From positions 527,464 to 567,393 of the forward strand of contig NW_003124893.1 in the NCBI RefSeq assembly GCF_000003605.2: a DNA stretch of 39,930 nucleotides, in the 5' to 3' direction. The stretch's first letter is position 1. Every line of letters begins with the position of its first letter. Positions 37,001-39,930 of this stretch are shown here, piece after piece. The notes beneath the pieces are model-generated. The model saw only the letters and a program-made list of their open reading frames with translations, searched no databases and was not told where the DNA came from. The translations under genes were made by a program, and so were the position numbers. Source of the stretch: Saccoglossus kowalevskii (Eukaryota; Hemichordata; Enteropneusta; Harrimaniidae).

Positions 37001-38986
37001 AGAGAGAGACGTCAGTTAAAAAACTCAGAGATTATTTGACTGTAGATGTCGGCACGTTGTTCTCAGATACATCGATGGACATCTTGTTATGGCAAGTTTT
37101 GTTGTATTGTCTGAAGACCTTATTATCTCAGGGTTTTGATTGGACGTTCACTTACATGCAAACAGACAAAGCAATATCATATGACATTTAGGTAAATATG
37201 TAATATTTGGCTGTGAACTATTTTTGAAATGCTTGTTGTCACGACATCAGATTTTTTTTTAACTTCCTTGGAAACTTTAGTATCTTCAAAGAATTCCTGC
37301 ATTATGACAATAATGAATATTCATTTTCATCTTTGACCTTTTACCTATGCCAGAATTTGACCTTTGTCCCTAATTTGAGGACATGATTTTTTTCTGTTTT
37401 GATATTTTGAAAATTTTACTGAAATTGAAGCAGCAGCTGAGTTATCTAGTGCAAAATAACGCTATCAGAAAATTTTTCTTATTTTTATTCTGAAAACATC
37501 TATAAAAAAAAAATGTTCTGTTGACTTGGCTTTAATCCAAATTATCATATTATTATAATATTTGTTTAAGTTTTATATCCTATTTCAAAATTCAGAAATA
37601 CGAAAGTTTGTTTGGTTAAAAAAAAATAAATAAATAAAATCACTTGCAGTATTATGGTAGTTCATCTCCCTCTTCAGGGTTGAGGGCGGTATTTCATTTG
37701 TATCGTGGTAGAATACATATATTTTTCAGTTATAATTTTTAATTATTACTACTATTTTATTGACAGCTATTACGATAAGCAATCTGTATTTTTTGTTTAT
37801 ATAATTATAAGAAATGTATTCAGTTGCTTGAGGTCAATATACAGCATATTGACTGCACAATATATTGGAGGGCAGGAGCAACTTATATTGACCTACCGGG
37901 GGTATATATTATTTTCTTATCCTCTGAACCAGATAAGACTGTGGCAGTTTGATATGCCTGTATATATATATATATACATTTATATGACGTGGATATTTCA
38001 ATTGACGTGTTAATATATCTCATATATTTTTGCCAAGCTTAATAATTTTTTTTGAAATAATTAATTGTGCTATATAATAATTTATGCATGTTCGAAGTTT
38101 TTTTAAAAAAAAAGCATTAATGCAATATTGTTATTAGAAAATTGTATTCAATCCCATAATTTGATGTTTTAATTTAATCTGTATTCATGTCATTGTAGTT
38201 TTAGTTGTTATGGTAACCTATCTATCACATGATCAAAACTGACCAGTAATTGAGAAGAAGGTGCTTCAAGTTGATTTACTGTTATGTAGATGTTTTTTGT
38301 TTTGTTTTTTTTACAGACTTTTTTTTTTTTTGTATTTCTTATTTTAATTTTCTTTTGCTCTATCATGACTGCCAACATTCCTTCTCCGAGAGTACTAGCA
38401 TTCCTCACATTCATTGGTAACAGTCAGTTCACTCAAACTTTGTTCCTTTTTCTCTTCATTGGAATTACGGTACTCCACATTTGTTGTTTGTTTGTATATT
38501 GTTTCTTTCCTCATTTTGTTAAGCGTGGGTGTGCTTAAGCTTGTGCCTCTCATTGATTATCATTATATCTACCCTTTCATCTCTGAGATAGAATGGACTT
38601 TCCAAAATATGCATCAATAGAGTCTAGCATACATTTGCCTGTTTTTTTCACAACAAACGAGTTCATTGGGTCTGCTGTAAAGTCCGCATTATTAACCAAT
38701 TATCACATGTTGTGCTGTTAACGGAACACCTTTATTATAAAGCAGAATCTAAGAAAGATAAACGAAAAAAGCTAAAACATCCCAATTTATATACTGTATG
38801 CGCGTGTAAACCTAATTTATTGTATGCTGTATCATTATAATATTAGATTATAAAATTAGATGAATTCATGTACTTCTATCACAGATGGGTCCAGCGCAAA
38901 TTTTGTCAGTTCCTCCTCGCAAAACACTGTTCCCTAGTCAAATCATGAACACATCTAATGAGTGGTTCAAGCTTCAACAATCCTAA
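2817..38986 (+). CDS. MPRIP: MPRIP/TRIOBP/outspread-family protein, spliced, 5' end outside window
   Basis: Joined coding exons: 2817-3746, 11673-11768, 13575-13628, 16750-16821, 17218-17307, 18718-19614, 21008-21166, 21928-28679, 29137-29281, 29741-29852, 32552-32840, 33166-33252, 33645-33984, 34403-34485, then 38885-38986 or 36532-36588. Reading frame carries across every junction; the only break is inside the giant exon near 25190-25260. The PH domain (KKGWLIKQ, KHWFVLSDHTLKYY, IELSSCVEVTE, NYGFIVK, TLAAMTNGIRNNWIQAI) and the C-terminal coiled coil (ALSEQYSSKCMEN, SLRIKESE, EKYRKLKQDH) match vertebrate MPRIP/TRIOBP strongly. Family members link F-actin, RhoA and myosin phosphatase on stress fibres. 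About 3,400 residues are visible, several times the usual length because of one huge exon. The N-terminal PH domain of vertebrate MPRIP is not in the window. MPRIP and TRIOBP are vertebrate paralogues, so a single invertebrate gene could be called by either name. Confidence 0.9.
4365..4383. repeat. Near-perfect palindrome agaccacct-c-aggtggtct
   Basis: Nine-base arms around a single C. Related pieces are nearby: taaagaccacct at 4088-4101, and a looser ggtggttcgctata at 4418-4431. This suggests the remains of a small dispersed repeat. Confidence 0.6.
6097..6368 (+). repeat. 136-bp direct tandem duplication
   Basis: Two adjacent copies start at 6097 (actaacccagaataaatgaa) and 6233 (actaaccctgaataaatgaa) and end in gagtatagtagttt. 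They differ at only scattered positions, including ttaaacaattg/ttagacaattg and ggcagcaatc/ggcagccatc. No coding sense. Confidence 0.9.
8316..8694 (+). mobile_element. Helentron-like element copy 2
   Basis: Starts gctccgctgttagctttgtc then gagcttatcatatgagtgat. It carries one degenerate and one partial 157-bp unit (gattgctttgata, ttgtgaatatttttgtcat, gacttcttgttaaaaa) and ends gcagagctatctc ... gactgcttgt. The start is the reverse complement of the gctaacagcggagc at the end of copy 1, so the family has inverted ends. Same orientation as the gene. Confidence 0.75.
11673..11768 (+). CDS. MPRIP: MPRIP-like exon, pre-PH linker
   Basis: Acceptor gtctttgtgcag and donor GGG|GTAAGT. The exon is 32 codons, phase 0 at both ends. 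It encodes ELPEPRKRANSDPNVSDD and continues to EFPGLG. The basic-Ser element KRANSDPN aligns with the RRAKSLDRRSTEPSV segment just before the second PH domain of vertebrate MPRIP. An RxxS-type site like this could be phosphorylated or bind 14-3-3, but that is inference. Confidence 0.88.
11769..13574 (+). other. Intron of MPRIP-like gene
   Basis: Phase 0. AT-rich, with a poly(T) tract near 12391-12408 and the perfect hairpin at 12913-12945. No exon seen. Confidence 0.8.
12913..12945. repeat. Perfect 15-bp hairpin
   Basis: cacagtccctctatc, loop tat, gatagagggactgtg. All 15 pairs match, with a 3-base loop. The flanks do not extend the stem. Not a terminator in this eukaryotic context; it could be a recent template-switch inversion or an intronic RNA fold. 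Confidence 0.9.
13575..13628 (+). CDS. MPRIP: MPRIP-like exon, PH domain part 1
   Basis: Acceptor cttgtcactttcag and donor AAG|GTGAGT. 18 codons, phase 0 at both ends: EIIHLKKGWLIKQENDPK. This is the first beta strand of a PH domain, matching FKKGWLTKQ of MPRIP. Although tiny, it is firmly supported because the domain continues in frame in the next three exons. Confidence 0.92.
13709..13982. mobile_element. Foldback/MITE-like element
   Basis: The left arm 13709-13733 (tactttctgaggtctccaag then acct) and the right arm 13957-13981 (aggtcttgaggacctcagaa then agtgta) are inverted repeats with a few mismatches over about 25 bp. They enclose 223 bp of AT-rich DNA without coding potential. It ends 28 bases before the assembly gap. 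Confidence 0.7.
14011..14832. other. Assembly gap (822 N)
   Basis: Unsequenced run of N in the intron between PH exons 1 and 2. Apparent open frames crossing it are artefacts of the Ns. Its size may be an estimate. Confidence 1.
16023..16052. repeat. (AT)15 microsatellite
   Basis: Thirty bases of pure AT dinucleotide, directly followed by a higher-GC patch to about 16290. Confidence 0.95.
16750..16821 (+). CDS. MPRIP: MPRIP-like exon, PH domain part 2
   Basis: Acceptor ttatgttttgcag and donor GAG|GTTTGT. 24 codons, phase 0 at both ends. The peptide DWTKHWFVLSDHTLKYYSDS then KNEE is the canonical W..RWFVL...L.YY.D core of PH domains and aligns with WKKHWFVLADQSLRYYRDS of MPRIP. The sequence gap at 14011-14832 lies in the preceding intron and hides no PH coding sequence, because the domain is complete across the four exons. 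Confidence 0.94.
16822..17217 (+). other. Intron of MPRIP-like gene
   Basis: Phase 0, 396 bases, between PH exons. Nothing else seen in it. Confidence 0.85.
17218..17307 (+). CDS. MPRIP: MPRIP-like exon, PH domain part 3
   Basis: Acceptor ttacatgttgcag and donor AAA|GTAAGT. 30 codons, phase 0 at both ends. It encodes AEIEDGCIELSSCVEVTE through KVSKNYGFIVK. It matches GEIDLSACYDVTE and RNYGFQI in vertebrate MPRIP, the middle strands of the PH domain. Confidence 0.94.
17308..18717 (+). other. Intron of MPRIP-like gene
   Basis: Phase 0. It contains element copy 3 (17418-17813). The rest is AT-rich without an exon. Confidence 0.85.
17418..17813 (+). mobile_element. Helentron-like element copy 3
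   Basis: Starts agctccgctgtcgactttgt then cgagctgagcttatcatatg, with an internal 5-bp stem (tcgac/gtcga). It contains one full and one shortened 157-type unit (ctctctcagatttgttcatt, tggtgaatatttttgtcat). It ends attgaaatgtgcattgctaa then cagctatctcagccaagagg and ctgcttgt, where cagcc/ggctg can form a 3' hairpin. Same orientation as copies 1 and 2. Confidence 0.8.
18718..19614 (+). CDS. MPRIP: MPRIP-like exon, PH end plus Pro/Ser and acidic linker
   Basis: Acceptor ttctggttgttttgtag and donor GAA|GTAAGT. 299 codons, phase 0 at both ends. Residues 1-31 finish the PH domain (THESTTTLAAMTNGIRNNW then IQAILKAM), including the conserved Trp of the C-terminal helix. Next come a Pro patch (PPPELPPLPPQ), a disordered Ser/Pro/Lys stretch with basic-Ser sites (RPASVKER, RRFLADH), and from about residue 190 a very acidic Glu/Ser run (DSEEQEESEDGEESDVSEQE). 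The last residues, AMLVELLETE, start the coiled coil that continues in the next exon. The long minus-strand open frame at 19236-19736 is only the Ser-rich mirror of the acidic codons. Confidence 0.93.
19615..21007 (+). other. Intron of MPRIP-like gene
   Basis: Phase 0. Around 20118-20195 there is a degenerate repeat of about 40 bp built on gaggtt and cagctgta. No exon seen. Confidence 0.8.
21008..21166 (+). CDS. MPRIP: MPRIP-like exon, first coiled coil
   Basis: The acceptor is cactaag before 21008 and the donor is CAG|GTAAGT. 53 codons, phase 0 at both ends. The peptide begins VESLKAQLEKTQKELIDSHQ and ends NKYLTQ, a clear heptad coiled coil. It matches the region of MPRIP that begins LLEKELEQSQKEASDLLEQN. 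Confidence 0.9.
21167..21927 (+). other. Intron of MPRIP-like gene
   Basis: Phase 0. It contains a MITE-like element at 21544-21703. Confidence 0.85.
21544..21703. mobile_element. MITE-like element, same family as 1571-1782
   Basis: Termini tactgtaaat and ttttacggta. Inner arms are acacagggttttaatttcac on the left, and aaaattaaaacacagtgaag on the right. The shared gggttttaattt core and the TAC.GTAAA ends tie it to the copy at 1571-1782. About 160 bp, no coding capacity. Confidence 0.75.
21928..25311 (+). CDS. MPRIP: Frame A of giant exon, coiled coil up to in-frame TAG
   Basis: This is the first open frame of the giant exon, 1,127 codons including IED before the first Met at 21937. Homology and heptads run to about residue 1,090 (FADRLALEAVKMGQCEYVLH, 25129-25188). 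After about 25200 the translation (QLHQLPVRNQLGSQKMIEML) loses the acidic coiled-coil character and stops at 25309. The likely true reading therefore leaves this frame between 25190 and 25260. If the TAG is genuine, the transcript would encode a truncated protein lacking the RhoA/MYPT-binding C terminus. Confidence 0.85.
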   Translation: MEDMNSEQNQIAQQYHHLKIELQEAKNLNELSKNQLQQLKKRLSDANSVIHRQENDIGTYKTKLEIAVSELTETKEKARKLEGDLRGEKEKSVKVIDILREKSERLDSQVSELKTMLKKAEGEIHVKSKCIREFERSRNRQDSEIKIEHLTSKLEEARQRLKESERDCILNEERFEKRFLRLQNKGQSEKETLEKKLADAEEKVASLGQEKECKDRNESHKLNEELEEQEDKIEELLHQLKTEKTEKSKLQERLDEADNRLAELTLSLQGDSISDVTANTLKLQSVERKLGEVEKKLKDALEDVEREQDVNEHLQDELKEMKAKVNEQQKMIDSLNARGESDNGKERISKLKKSLEKALAENTVSEEYLEKSAEEIGCLKTALQEKSDEIEKLLLQLENISTEREDAQPRLQSSEMELKELRTQLDQVLAEKEKLKKQLDESVEQIEKLQKDLGEKDLLLEDLNRKMNAKEEEYEKLKRDVEKCYGDKGSLKEQILQHTLEISQLKDELQESKRTIKEQEEQLAQKKLELEDAKEKVKQLEDDFVKLQNQHDEEISSKLQELDERKAKINESEKKLAELAQTVELEKTKVSTQESSVMNKDNEKDTNEFENKQLKSKYDSAMQEVRRLRVQLKEANGSYDELEFSLLKSKEDYRCAEENNKEQMHLMGNRIKDLTSKLALADKKLRDSEKRVSNLERKLAGGSLASSRSSSKELETKLEELEMQLCDVEGTLKAQDEETNSLKGKIGSVEEKVSAREEMLSSSQNTSTVSDPRINNHQEAKPVITISNCPPTVEKVSEKMQSSSSTGSESDDSDSSVPREKVENPKQKRLMRVKSLETKLLDTEQKLKVITAKLVDVTTKDLDNRKSFHAKCVSENKLKEQIKDFKNKIELLTKELELEYNVRMRIVGDVSSHLIELEHKLESVETNVLDSKHKLTDLLQELQGHKVPIDKNVLDHCSGTLLEVEKQIQETKDVTLKVERALVVQKDELQERENPELTRCKQALRKSSAESQSSEMSVGSLKSMDDAVTVAMDLLRDQLAQTEERLEEKCEEIDVKDKNLKEVKLDVFADRLALEAVKMGQCEYVLHLCKEKTAAQAQLHQLPVRNQLGSQKMIEMLKIMPVPCRQK
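21928..28679 (+). CDS. MPRIP: MPRIP-like giant coiled-coil exon, with a reading-frame break near 25190-25260
   Basis: Acceptor aatttctttccccacag and donor AGG|GTGAGT. The exon is 6,752 nt with no other splice signal that I trust. Frame A is open from 21928 (IEDMNSEQNQIAQQ) to TAG at 25309-25311; frame B is open to the donor at 28679. Length modulo three is 2, so one base is missing relative to a continuous frame. Nearly all is Glu/Lys/Leu heptad coiled coil. Around residues 140-200 it aligns with the MPRIP coiled coil (EARQRLKESE, RFEKRFLRLQN, EKETLEKKLADAEEK). About residues 785-825 form a Ser-rich break (SSSSTGSESDDSDSS). Five copies of a [YF]A..L....A...GE..Y motif lie at 25126-26460, and a 30-residue helical repeat lies at 27396-27930. 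Such a long rod would give the protein extra reach or self-association; that is inference. Confidence 0.9.
25126..26460 (+). repeat. Five-copy [YF]A..L....A...GE..Y protein repeat
   Basis: Copies begin at FADRLALEAVKMGQCEYVLH (25129, frame A), YASALSAKIVKRGELGAALS (25284), YATTLAQQALKEGEITYVIE (25533), YAKRIELEETLKFATDHASD (25848) and YAEMLAQRAIFQAELTYILN (26391), the last four in frame B. Copies 1, 3 and 5 are closest. Spacing grows from 155 to 543 bases. Each looks like a short amphipathic helix pair. Confidence 0.8.
25191..28679 (+). CDS. MPRIP: Frame B of giant exon, motif repeats and E/K-rich rod
   Basis: This second open frame is entered somewhere before about 25260; the Met at 25191 is just the first ATG in frame and probably not a start. 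From KSTRISEDDRNVENYASALS onward it is protein-like. Residues around 25278-26460 carry four copies of the YA..L motif separated by Ser-rich, basic-Ser linkers (SPRRAISEPL, RRHSLSALS). From 26460 to 28679 it is an uninterrupted Glu/Lys coiled coil ending KYEKEVEQLR. It joins in phase 0 to the next exon (SGDSGMVKVERLHREAVEQM). Confidence 0.88.
27396..27930 (+). repeat. 30-residue coiled-coil repeat in the giant exon
   Basis: An aromatic or Cys-led motif ([YWC]E.[KR]..... E.E[IL]) recurs at 27396 (CEQKIGDAAVEIAEI), 27507 (WEKRVKNVEAELLDRL), 27597 (YEEKMKLLETEIVEGL), 27687 (YEDKMKALEIEMLDRL), 27783 (YEVRLKTAAVEILDL) and 27903 (YEEKLKDIEDDM). Three neighbours are exactly 90 bases apart, the others 96-120. 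Confidence 0.8.
28680..29136 (+). other. Intron of MPRIP-like gene with inverted repeat
   Basis: Phase 0, 457 bases. The arms at 28804-28826 and 28923-28945 are reverse complements at 22 of 23 positions (tttttataaatattcataaa then ttt, against its complement). No exon seen. Confidence 0.8.
29137..29281 (+). CDS. MPRIP: MPRIP-like exon, C-terminal coiled coil
   Basis: Acceptor gttttgtttttctag and donor GCTG|GTAAGT. It enters in phase 0 and leaves in phase 1. It encodes SGDSGMVKVERLHREAVEQM then RKQHRDEYDKLKQQKDRELA, ending QATLA. The pattern resembles the R..H......K....RE coiled coil that precedes the MPRIP C-terminal block. Confidence 0.9.
29282..29740 (+). other. Intron of MPRIP-like gene
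   Basis: Phase 1, 459 bases, nothing notable. The open frame that seems to start at 29512 is intron read-through into the exon at 29741. Confidence 0.85.
29741..29852 (+). CDS. MPRIP: MPRIP-like exon, C-terminal coiled coil
   Basis: Acceptor tgtttttttcaccag and donor CATCA|GTAAGT. It enters in phase 1 and leaves in phase 2. The peptide MEKIRKKHTEDMERERSKHH to ATIATLRREHQ matches the A.EAMKNAHREEMERE and VEALRRQY block of vertebrate MPRIP. This is one of the most conserved parts of the family. Confidence 0.94.
30519..30546. repeat. (GTTT)n microsatellite
   Basis: About seven GTTT units, slightly impure at both ends. Confidence 0.9.
31313..31356. repeat. (GAC/GAT)n trinucleotide tract
   Basis: Starts acggacgacgacgacgatga and continues with GAC, GAT and TAC-type units to cgactcatg. 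It is preceded by aacctgctgcaacaaaagtg, which could be the end of a dispersed element, but no second copy is in the window. Confidence 0.75.
32552..32840 (+). CDS. MPRIP: MPRIP-like exon, conserved C-terminal coiled coil
   Basis: Acceptor gttgtcttcttgtag and donor AAG|GTAAAG. It enters in phase 2 and leaves in phase 0. Hallmark peptide EELEKIENEMIALSEQYSSK then CMENSLLEEQL matches LQSVQRELEVLSEQYSQKCLENAHL of MPRIP. It continues ENMELNEKMAEELASLRSTL, which matches NQELNNRLAAEITRLRTLL, and ends LELYDLK. In vertebrates this region lies in the C-terminal coiled coil that binds the myosin phosphatase targeting subunit and RhoA. Confidence 0.96.
32841..33165 (+). other. Intron of MPRIP-like gene
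   Basis: Phase 0, 325 bases. A 13-bp perfect inverted repeat (aaattagcatatt at 33033-33045, complement at 33098-33110) lies inside it. Confidence 0.85.
33166..33252 (+). CDS. MPRIP: MPRIP-like exon, C-terminal coiled coil
   Basis: Acceptor tttcattgttgtag and donor CAG|GTAAGT. 29 codons, phase 0 at both ends. ISLRIKESEALVMQEDIERL then QCQLANTKQ matches LEVLLRVKESEIQYLKQEISSLKDEL of MPRIP, with the invariant R.KESE core. Confidence 0.95.
33253..33644 (+). other. Intron of MPRIP-like gene
   Basis: Phase 0, 392 bases, nothing notable seen. Confidence 0.85.
33645..33984 (+). CDS. MPRIP: MPRIP-like exon, end of coiled coil and Ser-rich tail
   Basis: Acceptor tatctacattccag. The donor is AAAG|GTTAGT, leaving in phase 1. 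The coiled coil EENEMFAEKYRKLKQDHTRV to EAYERLKDTE matches the MPRIP block DKKYASDKYKDIYTELSIVRAK. A basic Ser-rich tail follows (SKSNLDRERSWSESNLTWES, RSEENLRNFSPDDRR), comparable to MKSKSNPDFLKKDRS in MPRIP. If the donor is not used, GGT TAG at 33984-33989 gives an immediate stop after SKG, a possible short C terminus. Confidence 0.93.
33985..34402 (+). other. Intron (phase 1) or read-through 3' end
   Basis: 418 bases, phase 1. If retained, translation stops at TAG 33987-33989. Confidence 0.7.
34403..34485 (+). CDS. MPRIP: MPRIP-like exon, basic C-terminal tail
   Basis: Acceptor gtccatttacag; it enters in phase 1, fitting the previous exon. It encodes ASSVRTPTYQSKKKPSSSGS then RRLSQKVQ, a basic Ser-rich tail. 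Two donors are possible: GTGTGA after 34485, or GTGCAG after 34479. Both leave in phase 0 and differ by two codons (VQ). No homology recognised, so support rests on phase, open frame and basic composition. Confidence 0.72.
34486..36531 (+). other. Intron of MPRIP-like gene
   Basis: Contains a C13 run at 34715-34727 between two imperfect copies of an 80-90 base pyrimidine-rich unit (gagcataaca ... ggctcttc), and the 26-bp minisatellite (35263-35640). Confidence 0.7.
35263..35640 (+). repeat. 26-bp minisatellite, about 14 copies
   Basis: Unit accagtctagggggtatatt plus atctca. Copies 6 to 10 (35393-35522) are identical and exactly 26 bases each. Earlier copies vary from 24 to 28 bases, and the last ones are diverged (ttatttca, tttacagagtt), the usual pattern of slippage or unequal exchange. 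Confidence 0.95.
36532..36588 (+). CDS. MPRIP: Candidate alternative MPRIP-like exon or 3' terminal exon
   Basis: The acceptor cactcttactctag is good. In phase 0 from 34485 it reads NVDKAPSSAHQKTESGKR and then TAA at 36586-36588. An alternative donor, AAAAG|GTAAAA after 36584, would leave in phase 2 and read into 38885 for about 20 more residues. An AATAAA at 36758-36763 could serve a terminal exon. No homology; support is splice signal and frame only. Confidence 0.5.
   Translation, partial: NVDKAPSSAHQKTESGKR
36589..38884 (+). other. Intron or downstream region before the last exon
   Basis: AT-rich. It has a (TA)8 tract at 37960-37975 and poly(T) runs. Open frames at 36726-36941, 37705-38013 and 38290-38538 are hydrophobic read-outs of T-rich DNA without homology. 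Confidence 0.65.
36758..36763 (+). promoter_or_regulatory. Candidate alternative poly(A) signal AATAAA
   Basis: AATAAA found 170 bases after the in-frame TAA of the 36532 exon. It would serve a short alternative 3' end. Weak evidence on its own. Confidence 0.25.
38885..38986 (+). CDS. MPRIP: Candidate final MPRIP-like coding exon
   Basis: Acceptor gtacttctatcacag before 38885. In phase 0, joined to 34485, it encodes MGPAQILSVPPRKTLFPSQI then MNTSNEWFKLQQS and TAA at 38984-38986. The other two phases are also open for about 17-20 codons, so this exon can end the protein whichever donor is used. A 3' UTR with AATAAA at 39295-39300 follows, which supports a terminal exon here. Confidence 0.55.
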   Translation: MGPAQILSVPPRKTLFPSQIMNTSNEWFKLQQS

Positions 38987-39315
38987 GCCGTGTGTTTTTA
39001 CTATTATGTGGTGTGAGAGTGAAATTATGTCAAAGTCGCACATATTTTTTGTTTGTTGGTATGTTAACTGACTGTTAATGTGTTGATGACCTCAACCGCA
39101 GACTTCAACTTGACATGCATATAGTACATTGCAAGATGCAATCAATTCATGTACATTTCATGTGTAATATATACAATGTAGTTGCATATACATGTAGATT
39201 TAACTGTGTAAATGAAAGCAAGTATTGTACAGAGAATTTATAGTGTCTTTTCTTATTGTTTCAGTATTTTTTACTGGGAAGAGTAAAATTATATAATAAA
39301 ACTCTGCATTTATTA
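38987..39315 (+). other. Putative 3' UTR of the MPRIP-like gene
   Basis: Follows the candidate stop at 38984-38986 and extends past AATAAA at 39295. No open frame of interest. The limits are inferred. Confidence 0.4.
39295..39300 (+). promoter_or_regulatory. Candidate poly(A) signal AATAAA
   Basis: A perfect AATAAA lies about 310 bases after the candidate stop codon at 38984-38986 and before the minus-strand LINE. It is the best placed signal for the 3' end of the MPRIP-like gene. AT-rich DNA makes chance hits common. Confidence 0.45.
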
Positions 39316-39503
39316 CAGATTTGTGTAATCGTTTTTTGTATGTGGTGTTGGTCTTTTTGTTTATATAAACGAAGAGGGGAGGGTGCCAATATCTCGTATT
39401 TATAATAAAAAAAAAGTATTTTGTGATTTGTGGCTGTGAGGGCGCCATACTAAAAATAGTGGGTCACCGGTCAACATTCAGCTGAATTAGTTCTGTGTCT
39501 ACT

Positions 39504-39930
39504 TTAATAATAATAATAATAACTTTATTTAATTAAGCGCAACAATTCCAACATATGAAGATCAAAGGCGCTGATACAATAAACAATCAGTCAAATATTA
39601 AAAGCACATTTAAATAAGTGCGTTTTCAGTCTGGATTTAAAAATGTCTACTGAAGGACTAGAACGAACAGACAGAGGTAATTCATTAAAAAGTTTAGGAC
39701 CTAAATTTTCAAAAGCACGGTCTTTGTATAACACCTTGGACTTTTTACTACACACCTGACGAGTTTTAATAAGAAACTTCGATTCAGATCTTAAACTACG
39801 ACTAGGTACATAAAATTTGATTAATTCACATAGATAATTTGGGGCAAAACCATACAAAGATTTATACACTAGTAAAAGTAATTTGAAATTGATTCTTTGT
39901 ACAACTGGTAACCAATGAAGTTTAATAAAA
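39504..39930 (-). mobile_element. CR1/L2-like LINE, 3' end (continues beyond window)
   Basis: Minus strand. The RT-ORF tail is followed by an AT-rich 3' end with gcgcttaattaaataaagtt and a terminal (ATT)n microsatellite at 39504-39523, the usual 3' end of CR1/L2-type (Jockey superfamily) non-LTR elements. The body lies beyond base 39930. Insertion is antisense to the MPRIP-like gene and just downstream of it. Confidence 0.88.
39591..39930 (-). CDS. LINE reverse transcriptase ORF, C-terminal end (partial)
   Basis: The frame is open from the window edge to TGA at 39591-39593, 112 codons. It contains the LHWLPV..RI.FK signature, then YKSLYGFAPNYLCELI, PSRSLRSESKFL, DRAFENLGPKLFNELPLSVR and FKSRLKTHLFKCAF. 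All are hallmarks of the region after the reverse transcriptase in CR1/L2-like LINEs. No frameshift or stop in the visible part, so the copy may be young. The rest of the ORF is outside the window. Confidence 0.9.
   Translation of the reverse strand, partial: FIKLHWLPVVQRINFKLLLLVYKSLYGFAPNYLCELIKFYVPSRSLRSESKFLIKTRQVCSKKSKVLYKDRAFENLGPKLFNELPLSVRSSPSVDIFKSRLKTHLFKCAFNI

Noticed and set aside
38290-38620. Two small hydrophobic open frames resembling membrane proteins
   Set aside because: They are translations of T-rich DNA (runs of Phe/Leu); no initiation, splice or homology evidence.

Overview
The window is a draft (one 822-base run of N) of AT-rich animal genomic DNA. Its features are long introns, consensus GT-AG splice sites, MITE-like elements, a Helentron-like element with tandem repeats inside it, and a LINE tail. 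The style fits a marine invertebrate such as a mollusc or a non-vertebrate deuterostome, but the sequence alone does not fix the phylum. No bacterial operon, CRISPR array, rRNA or tRNA was seen.

Almost the whole window is one plus-strand gene, an orthologue of the MPRIP / TRIOBP / Drosophila outspread family (myosin phosphatase Rho-interacting protein, p116Rip). I traced at least 14 internal exons plus alternative 3' ends. In order they are: a large Ser/Arg-rich disordered exon (2817-3746); a short RxNSDPN linker exon (11673-11768); four exons that build a complete PH domain (13575-13628, 16750-16821, 17218-17307 and the start of 18718-19614); a Ser/Pro and then very acidic linker (rest of 18718-19614); a first coiled-coil exon (21008-21166); a giant 6,752-nt coiled-coil exon (21928-28679); and the C-terminal MPRIP-type coiled coil (29137-29281, 29741-29852, 32552-32840, 33166-33252, 33645-33984). 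Alternative tails follow (34403-34485, 36532-36588, 38885-38986). The promoter, the start codon and the first PH domain known from vertebrate MPRIP must lie upstream of base 1. The traced exons encode about 3,400 residues, far more than the roughly 1,000-residue standard vertebrate MPRIP. By family knowledge such a protein would sit on actin and stress fibres, with N-terminal parts binding F-actin and the C-terminal coiled coil binding RhoA and the myosin phosphatase targeting subunit.

The most unusual point is inside the giant exon. Two long frames, 21928-25311 and 25191-28679, overlap in different phases. A roughly 24-residue repeat ([YF]A..L....A...GE..Y) occurs once just before the break and four times after it. 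Both frames therefore belong to one protein, and the exon is one base short of a multiple of three. This is an assembly error, a real frameshift allele or an undetected small intron.

The introns hold mobile and repetitive DNA: three same-orientation copies of an element with 157-bp internal units (1-1082, 8316-8694, 17418-17813), MITE-like elements (1571-1782, 21544-21703, 13709-13982), a 26-bp minisatellite (35263-35640), a 136-bp tandem duplication (6097-6368) and a perfect hairpin (12913-12945). At the right edge a minus-strand LINE reverse-transcriptase tail enters the window (39504-39930).
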